Positions 26,701 through 39,102 of a stretch of 64,000 nucleotides of DNA are shown here, piece after piece. The notes beneath the pieces were generated by a model, which was not told the DNA's origin, ran no database searches, and was given only the letters and a program-made list of their open reading frames with translations. This stretch comes from Macquaria australasica (Eukaryota; Chordata; Actinopteri; Centrarchiformes; Percichthyidae), in the NCBI GenBank assembly GCA_005408345.1, contig SEMN01000041.1:1357501-1421500 (forward strand), in the 5' to 3' direction. Position numbers and translations under genes: made by a program. Positions within the stretch are counted from its first letter, which is position 1. Each line of letters begins with the position of its first letter.

Positions 26701-27244
26701 ATGTTAATGTTACTGTTTCCCCTTGTTTGTCCTTGGCCTTCAGCTGTTAATACAAACCCCACAATGAGTTAACATTTGAATATTCTTGAATAATTTATAT
26801 TTAATTTATATTTATCTATAATTTACATGTAACACTGTGTAAATGGTGGTGTGTAGCTAACACAGTAGCCACTGAGTGTACAGCATTGATATAACACTTG
26901 AACAGTTATACAATCTACATTATGTCATTTTAACAGCAGATCAACATGGACCAAGTGCAGTGCTTCCCTGGGCCGTCGTCGCTGCTTTATCTCTCGTTGT
27001 GAATGTCATCTGTATAATCTGCGTGATGTTCCTTTGGTATGTTACTACATCATCTCTTTATGCTTTGAAGGCTCTGTCGATGCAGTGGAGACTTTTAGAC
27101 AACACATCACGTCTCACTCTTTCTTCTCTCCAAAGGAACACAAGAAAAGAGGTGAAACCAAACCAAGAGGACAGAACGTACATGTCACTGCAGAAAACAG
27201 ACCCATCACCAGAGTACGATGTTATTGGCCAACCTCTGAACTGA
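23727..27244 (+). CDS. CD22L-1: CD22-like Siglec, 5 Ig domains, short tail, 630 aa
   Basis: Exons: 23727-23787, 24209-24622, 24885-25205, 25379-25705, 25860-26141, 26236-26517, 26940-27036, 27136-27244. They sum to 1893 bp with every junction in phase. Order: signal peptide (MFVLIWVTLLFPVRG), V-set D1, C2-type D2 to D5, TM (VVAALSLVVNVICIICVMFL), short tail. D1 has CVVIPC and YQLR, whose Arg (about residue 134) aligns with the sialic-acid Arg of Siglecs. D2 has the Siglec pattern LTCTAPGLC. D5 (CEVQSEVLTCVC) resembles mag D5. The tail has TYMSL and EYDVI, Yxx(L/I) motifs that miss the strict ITIM -2 residue. Likely a sialic-acid-binding receptor on leukocytes, by analogy with CD22. D1 and D4-D5 are almost identical to CD22L-2, but the tail is unrelated to it. 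Confidence 0.88.
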
Positions 27245-27334
27245 CAAACTGAACTGTCAGCTTCCACCATGTCTTTACAGTCTTCTGGGATGACGTTCAG
27301 ACCGCTTCACTGAAGGATGTGTTGCACGGAAATT

Positions 27335-27340
27335 AATAAA
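27335..27340 (+). terminator. candidate polyadenylation signal of CD22L-1
   Basis: AATAAA lies 91 bp after the stop codon, the first such hexamer downstream. Confidence 0.55.
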
Positions 27341-28315
27341 TTGTGGACTGTACGATCATTCGGTTTGTATGAATGTCTGCATCAACAGATACTTTACAGA
27401 GTTAGGAGACTTAAAGGCAGTGACAGGACACATCAGCATTTAAGACAACTACATGAGATAAAAGCAGTAATCAATTATACAATATAAAAAATAAAAAGCA
27501 AAATTCACAATAAAAGAAAACATTCATAAATGCAAAAATTAGCTATGTAAAAGCCACCTCACAATAAAAAATAAGAGAAAGATGGGATTTAAAGGCAGAT
27601 AGTCAGGATGTTGCTGTATAATTCTCTTTGTTACCGAATGATAAAATTGGTTGAACTCCATCCTCTATCTTGTGAGAACACATAGACTCATATGTTAAAT
27701 CCCATATTAAAGATGTGTAAGATTTTATTGGCCGGCAAATGTCAGTCAGGTTGTGCGGTGAAGGAGGGTATTGCGCTGCTCACGTCAGGTCTACTGAAGG
27801 CAGCAGGTGAAGCTGGTTACCTTGATTAGTGACTTCATGTCAGCTGTGGATGTTCAGGACTCTGAAGGGAAGCCATTATCAAAACTTAGAAACCGCTGAA
27901 AGACAGCAACATCCTTCAAATTTAACAGTTTACTAACTTTCTGTGTTGCTAAGCTCCACTGTAGGTTTGCTAGCAGTGATAGCCTTTGATGCTAACCTCG
28001 ACTTGGATATAAAAAGAGTTGGAGCACAAACGTGGACAGAAGGGAGTTGGACACTTGGATAATTTAGCCAAAATATCAATGGAGCTTCTGTGTTGGAAGA
28101 CTACAAGTCCAGTGGAGCTTAATTTTACACGGTTGATGGTCATTTTGCCAACATGAAAGACAGGTCACAGTTCTTCAAACACCTGGTAGATAAAACAAAC
28201 AGTGAAACACATCCACTCCTCTCTCTGCCCGCTCTGTGGCTTTCCTGATGGGTAAATGTCCAGGCTTGGCTGTCTGTAACATAACATTGTTGTGTAATTG
28301 TTGTTGAAGCTGTAG
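27341..28315. other. intergenic DNA between CD22L-1 and the nested repeats
   Basis: No gene is supported. It has AT-rich and A-rich stretches (27460-27560) and a GC-richer island at 27720-27850 with no exon signature. Confidence 0.5.
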
Positions 28316-29793
28316 TGTAAGAAGTATTAAGATCCATTACTTAAGTAAAAGCAGTGGTGGAATATAACTAAGTAGGCCTACATTTATTCAAGAACTGTAA
28401 TTACACATTTGAGGTGTTTAGTTGAGTATTTCCATGACACCTACTATATTTCAGAGGGCAGTATTGTACTTTTTACTCCACTACAATTATTTGACATCTA
28501 GTATAGATATAAGTTACTTTTACAAATCAATATTTTACATACAAAACGTATGAAGAACGTTTAACACATGATGCATTGTAAAAATTAATTACCCAACAGT
28601 GTATAAAATGTTTTAGCTTAGATGATTGGTCAATAAATCAGTTGGTTGATACCTCAATCATCAAAAATTAATCAGCTACTGAGTTGATAACTGACTAATT
28701 TTTCGTCATGCAACATTTTATGGTTTCATCTTCGCAGATGTGACAATTTGCTGCTTTTCCTCATCGTAAATTGCAGTAAACAGAATCATTTTGAGGTTTT
28801 GGACTGTTGGTCGGACAAAACAAGACATCTGAAGGTGTCACTTTGAGCTCTGTTTAATTCTATAATATAGAATAAATGGATTGATCAAGAAAATCACCAG
28901 CACTGTACTTTTACTTAAATAACATTTTCACTATAGGACTTTTACAGTGTGGTTTTAGTCCTTTTACTTTAGTAAAGAATCTGGATACTTCCTCCACCAC
29001 TGAGTAAAAGTAACAATAAAACTGTGTAAAAATACACCATTACAAGTGAAAGTTCTGCATTCAAATGTTACTTATTTGAAAGTATCTACCTAAAACATTT
29101 TACTGTTGTAGTGTTTGTATGTGGAGCTAATGTGAACTGCTTTATATGTTTATACATAGATATTTTAATCTATACCAATTCGTTTTATTGGTTTTGTATG
29201 AAAAATATCAATCGGCAAAGTAACTTTAAGTAAGTTCAGTCAGACAACTCGCGCTGAAATGTTTATTATAGCAGCAGAACATAGTTAGAGTTTGGCGTCT
29301 AGGCTCTGACCTCATCACTCCCAGCAGATATGTTTACGTGAGATACTGGGGAGTGATGAGCAAATATCTTAAAGCCCGTAGCTGGAGCCCACAGGTGGAT
29401 GCTGGGGTGGTGGTGGGGGTGAAAGATCAAGTGGCAATTGATGCAGGGCAGCAGTGGCACTGACAGGCAGAGGTAGAGATGGGAAATCTTTGCAGTCTAA
29501 ATAGACCGCCAAATTGGGAGGGTGTGTTTGGTAGATGGTTGTGGAGAGTGAGGTGTGTCACATGTGTAGCAATGCAGCTCGAGTTGACTGCCTGAACTAG
29601 CTCGCAGGCGTCGCTCCATTTAAGTACATGTTAGTAATCAAATAAAGGTAGTGGAGTGAAAAGTACAATATTTTCCTCTGGAATGTAGTGAAGAAGAAGT
29701 TCTAAAATGGAAATACTCAAGTACACGTACCTCAAATTTGTGTTTTAAATATGGTACTTGAGTAAATGTACTCAGTTACTTTTCACTTCTGAT
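28316..29793. repeat. outer interspersed repeat split by a hAT MITE
   Basis: Sequence left of 28344 (ATTACTTAAGTAAAAG) continues directly at 29003 (AGTAAAAGTAACAATA...) once the inner element is removed. The right part ends near 29793 in TACTTGAGTAAATG and GTTACTTTTCACTTCTG, an end typical of abundant fish DNA elements. The boundaries are approximate. Confidence 0.5.
28352..29002. mobile_element. non-autonomous hAT element, 651 bp, with 8-bp TSD
   Basis: The ends are perfect 10-bp inverted repeats (CAGTGGTGGA / TCCACCACTG). The 8-bp target duplication AGTAAAAG is at 28344-28351 and 29003-29010. An 8-bp TSD with CAGNGGTG-type ends is diagnostic of the hAT superfamily. There is no transposase frame. 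Confidence 0.88.
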
Positions 29794-30740
29794 AATTTGT
29801 AGCCAAGTAGTTGGTACTTGTTGGGATTTTTTTCACCCTTGCTTTGCATCTTTGTGCAGTGTAATGCGCAAATGACTTATGCGTTGTGTTGGCTATGTGA
29901 GGGGTGTGTGAGTCCTGTATTTGATATATGATACTGTACATTTTGATGTAAACTTTTAAATGCAATATCTTGTTTAAATGTCACCTTGCAGTTGACAGTA
30001 GTCTAGTATATGGTTTGATAGTACTTAAAATAAAACAAAAACATTTGAAGTACAAGTACCACACCATATCACTACTCGTAATATCAAAGAACTTGCCCTT
30101 TACCCTCAGTTTGAAATATATGCCTTTAACTTTTTAGTGGCTTCATTTTCCATGCATGCCCTTATCTTAAATATTTCACGGTTAAATGTTATTTCATATA
30201 TTTAACACAATTACCTGTGTTACACTTACATACAAGAGCATGTTCTAATGTGAAGTATAATCAGGAAATTGACTAACCTGCCAGAGACCATGTACTATTT
30301 GCATGTCATATATGTGCTGGGCTGTTCGGGGTCAAACTCCTGCGCTGCTTTGTTAGTCCCAGATCATCTCTGTTCACACCTGAGAGATTTCCAGTAGAAA
30401 TGCAGTCGTTTGCTGTTGGCCCGTGAAAAGCTGAGATTTATGTGCTTTGTAGATTTCTCAACATGTCTGGAGATGTGATTATCAAGATATTTTCAATTAA
30501 GATTTCACAATCGATTGTTAGGATGTTTATAAATATGCAGACCTATTGATTGAGACAGATTTGCAGCTGGCCTTTTTAACCTCTGGTAACTCTGCCTTCT
30601 ACCTGTTATACTGTGAGTATTCAATACGCAGGCATATAGTTGGCTCTAAGGATATTGGGTGTCGGATGTTGTACAGACTAAAGCCCCCTGATGCAAATTT
30701 ATGATATTGGGCTATATAAATAAAATTGACTTGACTAGTA
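29794..30740. other. intergenic DNA upstream of CD22L-2
   Basis: No gene. A short retroposon tail at 30648-30735 (GATATTGGGCTATATAAATA followed by TTGAC units) is of a kind frequent in fish genomes. A 148-codon minus-strand frame over 30599-31045 has no recognisable features. Confidence 0.5.
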
Positions 30741-31474
30741 AATGATTGAGACCAAAGTGTAGCCAGTTCTTTGCTATAATAGTTATAATCTAGCACTTTA
30801 AAGTGCAAACAGGAAGTTATCAGAGATACTGAGAAACAGTGGTGCCATATAAGGCAACGTTTAAACGAATAAACACTACAGTGAATTTGCTGGGGACGGT
30901 ATCTGCAGATGTTGCACAATACAAACCATAAAAACGCATAAATATGCAGAAGTGCTTCCAATTTAAAGAGGCTGAAATGGGGAAATGCTGAAAGCAGATC
31001 CTTCCTATTTAAATCTTTCGGTGCGTAATGAACTTCATCTGTCACAAGTTATCTTTTTAATTCATGACTGAAACAATGTTCATTTGACCATTATCACTCA
31101 ACAATTCTCACTGCAGAGAAGCTAGTAATACAGTCCATTTGCAGCAATGCACAGTATGTGTGTCGTACATTGTTGAAGCTATTTAAGAAGCAGCTATATC
31201 TATCTATATATATATATACATATATAATCAGTGCTTGTTCTGGTTTGTTGGTTTCCCAAGATAACACAAAAACCACACATTTACAGTACTTCCCTTTTCA
31301 GAAAGTTTTGCCTTACTTCAGTCATGGAGAGGAGGATCTAGACAAACATAAGAAATTGTTTTTTTCTCATTATTTAATGTTAAAGGTGGACATTTGTAAG
31401 TAGATATATGATACACATATTGTGATATAATGAGATTATAAGTGTATAAAAGCCTGCCAGTTTTAGAAGAGGAG
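30741..31474 (+). promoter_or_regulatory. CD22L-2 promoter/5' flanking block
   Basis: ACAGGAAGTT (30809-30818) is an ETS-type site. TACTTCCC (31287-31294) is a PU.1-like core, followed by GAAAG, an IRF-like half site. A TATA box (TATAAAA, 31445-31451) sits about 25-30 bp before the purine-rich leader, the best core promoter seen in the array. The ordering matches the other units. Confidence 0.5.
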
Positions 31475-31622
31475 AAATATTGCTCAGCTGTGTCTGGGGA
31501 AGCTTCCTGAAACCTCTGATGTTGCACAAAGAGGGAAGAAATAGAAAAGAGAAGAGAGGAAGGGCCAGTTCACAGCAGAAACACTGTAGAGAGAAGAGAG
31601 CAGGAGAATGAGACCAAAAAAG
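31475..31622 (+). other. CD22L-2 5'UTR exon
   Basis: It follows the TATA box and ends at AAAAAAG|GTAAAACACAAC, the donor shared by all units. The interior AGAGAAGAGAGCAGGAGAA also matches CD22L-3 and -4. Confidence 0.65.
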
Positions 31623-32113
31623 GTAAAACACAACATTTAATTTATGTTTAAAATATGTTTCTGGACTGTAAATGTAAGATGTTAATTTTTCCCTAACTAA
31701 TATCATAAAAATATCATAAAAATGCTTTTCGACAACCCTGGATATGCTGTAAAATGTAAGGGTAGACTGTGCTGATGGTCTGTATTTGTCACAGTTGATG
31801 CATTCAGTAAATGATTCATGGGCACAAAGCTGCAGTTGTGATAAAGAGTATTGTAGTAAAGTTAATTTACAGTAAAAAGGACCTTTCAAGAACAGATGTC
31901 ACAAAGTGCTTTACCATAAAAATGTCAGGGTAGTCACACCCTTGGGTGTTCATCTTGCAACTACAGAATAACTGAACATGCAACATCCTGTATTAAGATC
32001 TGTTATGTCAGCGCAGAGTTTCCATTTCTTCACTTCCTGCATGTTTACTCCACTTTCAGTGTAAAGTTTGTCCTGTGGAGGGAGAGACCGACTGTCTCAA
32101 GCATCAAATCAGG

Positions 32114-34758
32114 ATGTTTGTTCTCATCTGGGCAGCTCTGCTTTTCTCTGTGAGAGGCGCCAGTGCAGACACAGGTATGCATCTTTATTATAATCGTGTT
32201 ATGATGCCAAAATTAAAAATATTTATTAATGTTAGCAAAATTTTTGCATGATAAATGCCTTTTATAAGTGTTTCTCTTACATGCTTCCAAGTATTTAGTT
32301 TTTCCACCCTGAATTTACCACCTCATTAGTAGCATTCCTCACAGCATCTATTGACTTACTTGGAAATTCTGAGATAAATGTAAGTAGTTATGTAAATACA
32401 TTGTTTACCAAAGATAGAAAGGATAAAGAAATATATTAAATGTTGAAATTATGTTGTGCTGTAAGCTTAACGCTGCTGAAAACAGCACTTATATAAAACA
32501 AAAACAGTATATGTATCTGTCAAAAGTAGTAGCCTTTCTTCATCATTTATTAAATATCAGGGTATATTATCAAAATTTAAGTATCCTCTGTCCCTGTTTC
32601 CTCTCACTGTTTGCATTAACAGGTGCATCACTGAAGGGAAGAAGACACTGTCAAAGTGGATTCTGTATCACTCTTACTGAAGGAGAAATAACAGCAGAGG
32701 CTGGACTCTGTGTTGTGATACCGTGCTCTTTCATCACTCGTTATAGCTTTATACCCCAAAATATGGTTTGGTACAAATGTGAACAATCTAAATCAAGATG
32801 TGGTGATTCAGACGTGATATTCCACACTAACAAGAACAACAACAAAGTTCAGCCAGGGTTCAAAGGACGAGTGTCACTGTTGGAGCCTGACGTGAGTCTG
32901 AACAACTGCAGCATCAACATCAATGACCTCACTGAGTCAGACTCTGGATCATATCAGCTCAGAGTTAATGGTGTTAACCAGTATGGGAATGCAGATGGAT
33001 TTACATTCGCTCCAAGAGCAACTGTCTCTGTTAAAGGTATGAAGAGCTACAACAAATATATACAGTGAATTTGGTCATTGTTGTGCCAATGAACTGCACC
33101 AACATATTTGTTGTATTTAAAGTCTTAATAGAGTATGAAGTAATGTTTGGCATTTGTCGACCTCTGTGGGCAACTAGTAGGAACTGCAGCAGTTCCTGAT
33201 ATAACTCCTATTTATTGCCCCACTGAAATGTTTAACAAAGTATCAATAATGACCTTCAGGCTGCTCACCTGATTGAACTCATGGACTGCTCTCCCATTAG
33301 ATCTGACCCAGAAGCCCACAGTGATGATTCCTCCTCTGGCAGAGGGACAGCAGACCACACTGACCTGCACTGCTCCTGGTCTCTGCTCTGGATCAGCTCC
33401 TAAAATCACCTGGACGTGGAGAAGAGCAGGAGAGAACGACTCCCACATCACAGGAAACATCACTGCTTTCAAGACTGAGAATCTGACTGCTGTCACACAG
33501 AGACACAGCTCTGCTTTGACCTTTAACTCTTCAGCTGAACACCACGGCACCAATGTCACCTGTAAGGTCAGCTTCACAAACAACATCACTACAGAGGAGA
33601 CAGTGACTCTGAATGTGACCTGTGAGTATTGTGCATACTGCGCTTTATTCTCACTTTTTATCTAAAATATTTCCTAAGAGATGTTTTGCAGGAAAGTTGG
33701 GAATTTAGGGATGCTGTAACATTGTGTAAATTCACTATATCATTTTGTCTCATAGATGTGAAGGAAGTGAAAATCACTGGGAATGCAACTGTGAAGGAGG
33801 GTGAGACTCTGAATCTGACCTGCAGTGTTGAAAGTTTCCCTCCTTCTCTTATCACGTGGACTAAATTTTCTGACAACAACAAGCAAAACGGAACCGAAAC
33901 TAATTTGCAATATGACACTTTAACTGACCTGCAGAACGACACTGAAAACCACCTGCAGGAAGAAAGTGGAATGGGCATATTTTCCATCTCTAACGTGACA
34001 GCAGAAGATTCTGGACCGTACATCTGCACAGCAAAACACCTGAACAACACCCTGATGGAAAAAGTTGACGTAACAGTGATGTGTAAGTACGTTGTACAAT
34101 TGTTCTAAGACAGAACATTTCTGGAAGTAGTTTCCTTTTTCTTATAATCAGGTAACTGAAACTATGAGTTGAGAACAGAGAACACCCTTAATAAGCCTGC
34201 CGAATTCATCCTGAAAAACTTCCACAGCCTTGCACCTTTTTAAATGTATGTGTGGTCATCTTAATGTGCATTTTTAACTTACATGTTTGACTGCAGAAGA
34301 AATGTACTGTATTTACTTTAGCTTCTAATGGAGATTTTTTTTTAACTTATGGAGGCATTGTGAAGGTTTCCAGGTGGTTCTCAGCCTCACTTGAGCCACA
34401 TGTTTATAATAAAAACTTGTGTTGTCTGTTAAAGCCACTGTGTGTAGAGTTTGAATATGTTTAGACTTCAGCGCCCTCCAGTGGTAGCATTTACAAAAAA
34501 CACTGGCGGACAATGCATGGATGCAATCACAAAAACCTTTAAACATAGTGACTGTATATTATATTGTGTGTATATAATATATCATTAATTATATACTAAA
34601 TATCACACTGCTGTATTTCTTTTCATATATTTTAATGTATGTTATTTAGACTGTATGTATTTATTTAGACTGATACCTACATTCATATAGTATTACAAAT
34701 AGCACATACACTATGGCTGCCTTTTTTTATTCCAGTAGGACTTGAAGTCACTATAATA

Positions 34759-34807
<49 letters not shown>

Positions 34808-37418
34808 TGTGTATATATATACATATGTATATATATATGTATATATATGTATATGTATATATATGTATGTATATATATATATATGTGTGTGTGTATATTT
34901 ATATGTTCTATAAACAATGTGAGGTATTATGTATGTAACAACTTTGGCTTTCAAATGACATTACTTTTATTATTTTAAAAAATGTAGCTGTTTTCTACCT
35001 TTTATTTTAACTTATTTTAACAAATATCTTGTTTAAATTCTGCTTCACAGATATGAAGAAAGCTGTAATCATTGGGGATTCAGCTGTTCAGGCGGGAGAC
35101 ACTCTGAATCTGACCTGCAGTGTTGAAAGTTTTCCTCCATCTCACATCACATGGACTATACTTGTTTCCAACACAAACCTGCACAATGGACCTGCTACTG
35201 ACCTGCAGAACGACACTGGATCAGCCACACTTGTCATCCATAATGTGACGGCAGAAGACTCTGGACAGTACATCTGCACAGCAAAACACCTGGACACGAC
35301 TGTGAATATATATGCTGACGTAACTGTGACTTGTAAGTAGACTGTACTAATCTTCTTGAAAAGGAAGTTTATGTTCACATTTCACAGTGTCAGGATTTGG
35401 TTGTGATTCTACTTGTGTGTTTACAGGGTTTTCAAAGATCTTAAAAAGCTCTGGATGTGAGGTTCAGTCTGAGGTCCTGACTTGTGTGTGTATCAGTGAG
35501 GGGTTTCCTTTACCCACCATCAGATGGCCGCTATTGAAGAACCACACTGAGTACTCTGTCATTACCTCTGTGTCAAACCACACAGTCAGTAGCACTGCCA
35601 CCCTAACTGTAAAGGACCACAGCAACACTGCTGTGGAGTGTGTCAGCAGCAATGAAAATGGAGAAGCAAAGGAAAACCTCATCATCCGAAAAAACACGTC
35701 AGAAGAAGAGGGTAGATGTTCTCAACTAAAACACTATATTCCCTGCTACTGTTGACCACAGCTTTATGACATTTTTAGCACCTCGTTTTTTTACTGTGAC
35801 CTTTGTATCTGGACAACCATTGGGCAAGCTGTCAAAAGGAAATAAGCTATTGCATGTGTATTTTTGTTGAACAACATGGACATCAACATTTCCTCTTTTG
35901 TTCCTTTTTATTACAGATCAATCCAGAAAACTATTGAAAATAGTTTCATGGCTAAAAATCATCGTTGCCTTTTTGATTGGGGTACTTCTTACTTCAGTCC
36001 TTTGCTGTTTGGCAAAATGCCACAGGTACATCATTAATTCCAATAATTAATTCCTGGTTTTGTTTGTGTTCATGCATACATTTAAATTTGTTGCTGTTTT
36101 AAGTGTTTTTTGTTTTGTTTTTTTCAGAAAAAAACAGAAGAGCTCTGGAAATCTGGACGAGACTCTGGAGATGGTGACCAGTCAAGAGGATCCACTGGTA
36201 TTTATAGTAATTGAGTTAATATTATATAAATATAAGTTAAAACATTAGTTTTTGTCAGAATTGTCCCCATTTATTTAACCTTTTAGTCAGATACACTTCA
36301 TTCAAGGAATTGACCATTATAGCCATCAATTATAAGTTAGATTTGGCAGAAAATACTTTGCTCTTTCAGGGAACTCTCAAAGAATCTGAGCAGCAACAAG
36401 GAGACTGAATCCCCATTTAAACAATACATGGACGTTACATTTTAATTAATTCAACAATAGCAAAAATACGGCACATAAGGAGGAGGTTGAGGGAGCTTCA
36501 GCATTAGCAGAATAATAGTTAAGTGTCAGATTTTAACACCTGCCTTGTCCACCTGCATGGCATGAACGTGATTGGACGTTACTAGTCAGCTCGTAGCCAA
36601 GCAGCGGATGAATGCATGAATGAAGCAGCCGTTGCAAGCACAACTTCTGTGCTCTGCCTGAACTAACTCTTGGCTCCATTCATTTCATTATACAGCATGA
36701 AATACAACTTGCACAGAGTTGACACTTGCGGACTTGCACACTTGAGAGACTGTATACTATCAAAGTCAACACCATGCCTGCTTTAATAGTCTGGTCCCTT
36801 TTTGTTGCTTTGTAGTGCAGTTGTATGTACACACTGATCTGAAAAGACTGCACTGCATTGCCACATACATGTTATAGTAATCTGAAGATTATGGTACGAC
36901 TTGACAAAAATGGTTGGCAGAAATGTAAATATACCAGATAGAGATTTCCAGCATATTGTTCACAATGTCGATGCTTGTAGCAGCTGCTGAATGAGTCATA
37001 TACTTTACGTTGTACCTGACAGATAGATGCTGATCAAGAAGTGGAAGATGATCACACCTACTACCAAGAGGCAGCAGAAGTAGAAGCTGAGGCAGCAGAG
37101 AAATCAGCCCTTGATCTTGATGGTGAACCAAAGGACGTGGAGTACGCCAGCATTGATTTCTCCGTGTTGAAAAGAAAGGGTCCCAGGGAGGCATCAAAGA
37201 AGCAAGAGACCACAGAGACAGAGTACGCTGAAATTAAGAAAGAAGTAAAAGAAGAAAGAGAAGACAACATCGGAGAGGAAGGTGAAGAGTTGGAGGGCAA
37301 AGAGGAGGATGCGATGATAGGGGAGGACGAGGAGACAGAACATTGTGTCCCAGAAGAGGAGGAAGGGGAGGACATGGCAGTGTACTCCAATGTGAAGGAA
37401 ATAATGGGTGAGATTTGA
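32114..37418 (+). CDS. CD22L-2: CD22-like Siglec, 5 Ig domains, long ITIM/ITSM tail, 754 aa
   Basis: Exons: 32114-32174, 32623-33036, 33301-33621, 33756-34082, 35051-35332, 35427-35711, 35917-36025, 36128-36197, 37023-37418. They sum to 2265 bp, all in phase. Order: signal peptide (MFVLIWAALLFSVRG), V-set D1 with CVVIPC and the YQLR arginine, C2-type D2-D5, TM (IIVAFLIGVLLTSVLCCLA), a 24-codon linker exon, and an acidic last exon. The tail carries VEYASI (ITIM), TEYAEI (ITSM pattern) and VYSNV (YxN, a possible Grb2 site). TEYAEIK resembles the membrane-distal motif of mammalian CD33-type Siglecs and the mag C-terminus. Such a tail would be expected to recruit SHP-1/SHP-2. In D3 a usual Gln of the DSGQYIC motif is Pro. 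The D3-D4 intron has gained about 800 bp relative to CD22L-1. Confidence 0.88.
34761..34900. repeat. (AT)n/(TATG)n microsatellite in CD22L-2 intron
   Basis: Alternating AT with interspersed GTATAT units. Open frames across it are repeat artefacts. Confidence 0.95.
36370..36408 (+). other. possible alternative terminal exon of CD22L-2
   Basis: A good acceptor (tttgctctttcag) is followed by 12 codons (GTLKESEQQQGD) and TGA. It is in phase 0, compatible with the donor at 36197. Use of it would give a receptor without the tyrosine motifs. No equivalent was seen in CD22L-4 or -5, so it may be chance. Confidence 0.25.
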
Positions 37419-38057
37419 GGACTGTGTTGCATTGTGGAGTTGCTTCAGATGTGATAGACTGATGTAATGGACTAATGATGGATTGTTGTTCTGGTGAATG
37501 AGTGAACGGTTTCTACCACAGTGCTGTGATCTGTGACTTCACACCTCTGCATGTTAGGGGCTGTTTAAATACATTCATTCAACTAAGGGTGGACTGGACG
37601 TTGGACAGAATTTCCTTAAAGTATTATTGTGTATTATGTGTTTACTTTTCATAAACCTTCCAGATAGGTTGACCCATATTCATGAGAAAGGCATGCAAAA
37701 GGAGGGGTCAGAGGGGCAACCACCTCTGTCCTCTCTGCTCTGAGAGCTGATGTGTACTTTTGTTTGATACCTTTTTATTTAAGCATGTGCTTTAAGTGTC
37801 CCTCTGGTCAGATCAAATCTCTTCTAGATTAGATTTTGTCCCCCATCTCTTACAGTGGAATTGCATCAGGATGGGATCTCTTCAGAGCCAGTATGGGCAG
37901 GAAGAACAATTGCAGGAACCAGTTTTGATGTACATTAACCTGCTGTGAATTTATGCATACAATTTTATATAGAATATGAATAACTATTAAATTTACAGTG
38001 ACATCTGTTAGTTTTTTTAGCATTTTATATTATCTGTTTTCAATCTGATGAAACGTT
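37419..38057. other. CD22L-2 3'UTR and flank
   Basis: No coding features. There is no canonical AATAAA near the stop; ATTAAA occurs near 37986. Confidence 0.45.
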
Positions 38058-38959
38058 TGGCCTGACTGGTCTCTATAGCCCTGTTGATGTTGACTCAGTA
38101 CTCAGAGTGAGCAGTATCTGGCACAAAGTTGTTTTTTTATCTTAAACAGAAAACGCATTTGTTTATGTTTGGGATGAAACCGTTGAGTTGTCAGTTACAA
38201 CAAAACCTTTTTTATTTATGGTACATTCTGCAGTGTTGACAGGTTCTGTAGTGAGTGTTAAATATGCATTTAGTAACTGATGAGGAAGAAATTGTAGCCA
38301 GTTCGTAGTTGAAAATAGTTCGAATTTCACACCTTAAAGTGTGAACAGGAAGTTATCAAAGAGAATTCAGTGATGTCATCTGAGGCTATGTTTACTGACT
38401 TCTCTGAGAACACAACTTAAAGATTTTGCTAAATAAACCCATTAAATCATAAAAACATTATTACAAATACAGAGGTTCTTTCTAAGAAGCTGCATGTAGT
38501 TGAAATTAAGAACTGGGATGAATACAAATACTTTCTTTTTGAATCTGCAGGTATTTAATGCACTTGATCAGTGACGGGAGTTCTTTTTTTCATACATGAA
38601 TAAACTAATGATTAAACTAATGACTGTCATTGACAATTGACCATTATTATTTAACTGGTACTGCAGATATTAACCAGTAATACAGACCATTCACATTCAT
38701 GCACATCCCTCTATGCACGTAATATATTATGCATTCAAATTAAAAGGATAGTTGGTAGACAGAATAGTTACTTTCTCAAGACGACAAGCTTTTATTAAAC
38801 ACACATATGGTACTTCCCCTTTCTGAAAGTTTCTCACAGTCATGAAGATTATCTAAAAAAAGTAGTTTCATTTTATTATTCAGTGTTAAATTTGCACATT
38901 CCTTACTTGATATATATACAAATGATATCAGGAGATTTTAGCTCTAAGTGTGGGGGACC
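38058..38959 (+). promoter_or_regulatory. CD22L-3 5' flanking block
   Basis: It is nearly identical to 49500-50372 upstream of CD22L-4. ETS-type ACAGGAAGTT lies at 38345-38354. TACTTCCCC (38811-38819) is followed by TTTCTGAAAGTTTC, which has IRF-like GAAA half sites on both strands. Confidence 0.5.
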
Positions 38960-39102
38960 AGCAGTGTGTAGAGAAACTTCCTGGAAACTTGTTCTGCAAA
39001 AAGGGAAGAAGTATAAAAAGAGAGGAAGAGTCAGTTCAGAGCAGAGACATTCGGCAGAGATCACTGAGGAGAGAAGAGAGCAGGAGAACGAGACACAAAG
39101 AG
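38960..39102 (+). other. CD22L-3 5'UTR exon
   Basis: It ends CACAAAGAG|GTAAAACACAAC and is almost identical to 50373-50515. The donor is intact although the gene downstream is broken. Confidence 0.6.

Noticed and set aside
30599..31889. Minus-strand frames of 148 and 169 codons
   Set aside because: No domain, signal peptide or splice support. They lie over the CD22L-2 promoter and leader, and similar frames are not kept in the paralogous flanks.
34711..34954. Two minus-strand frames of about 67 codons rich in I, Y and H
   Set aside because: They read through the AT microsatellite.
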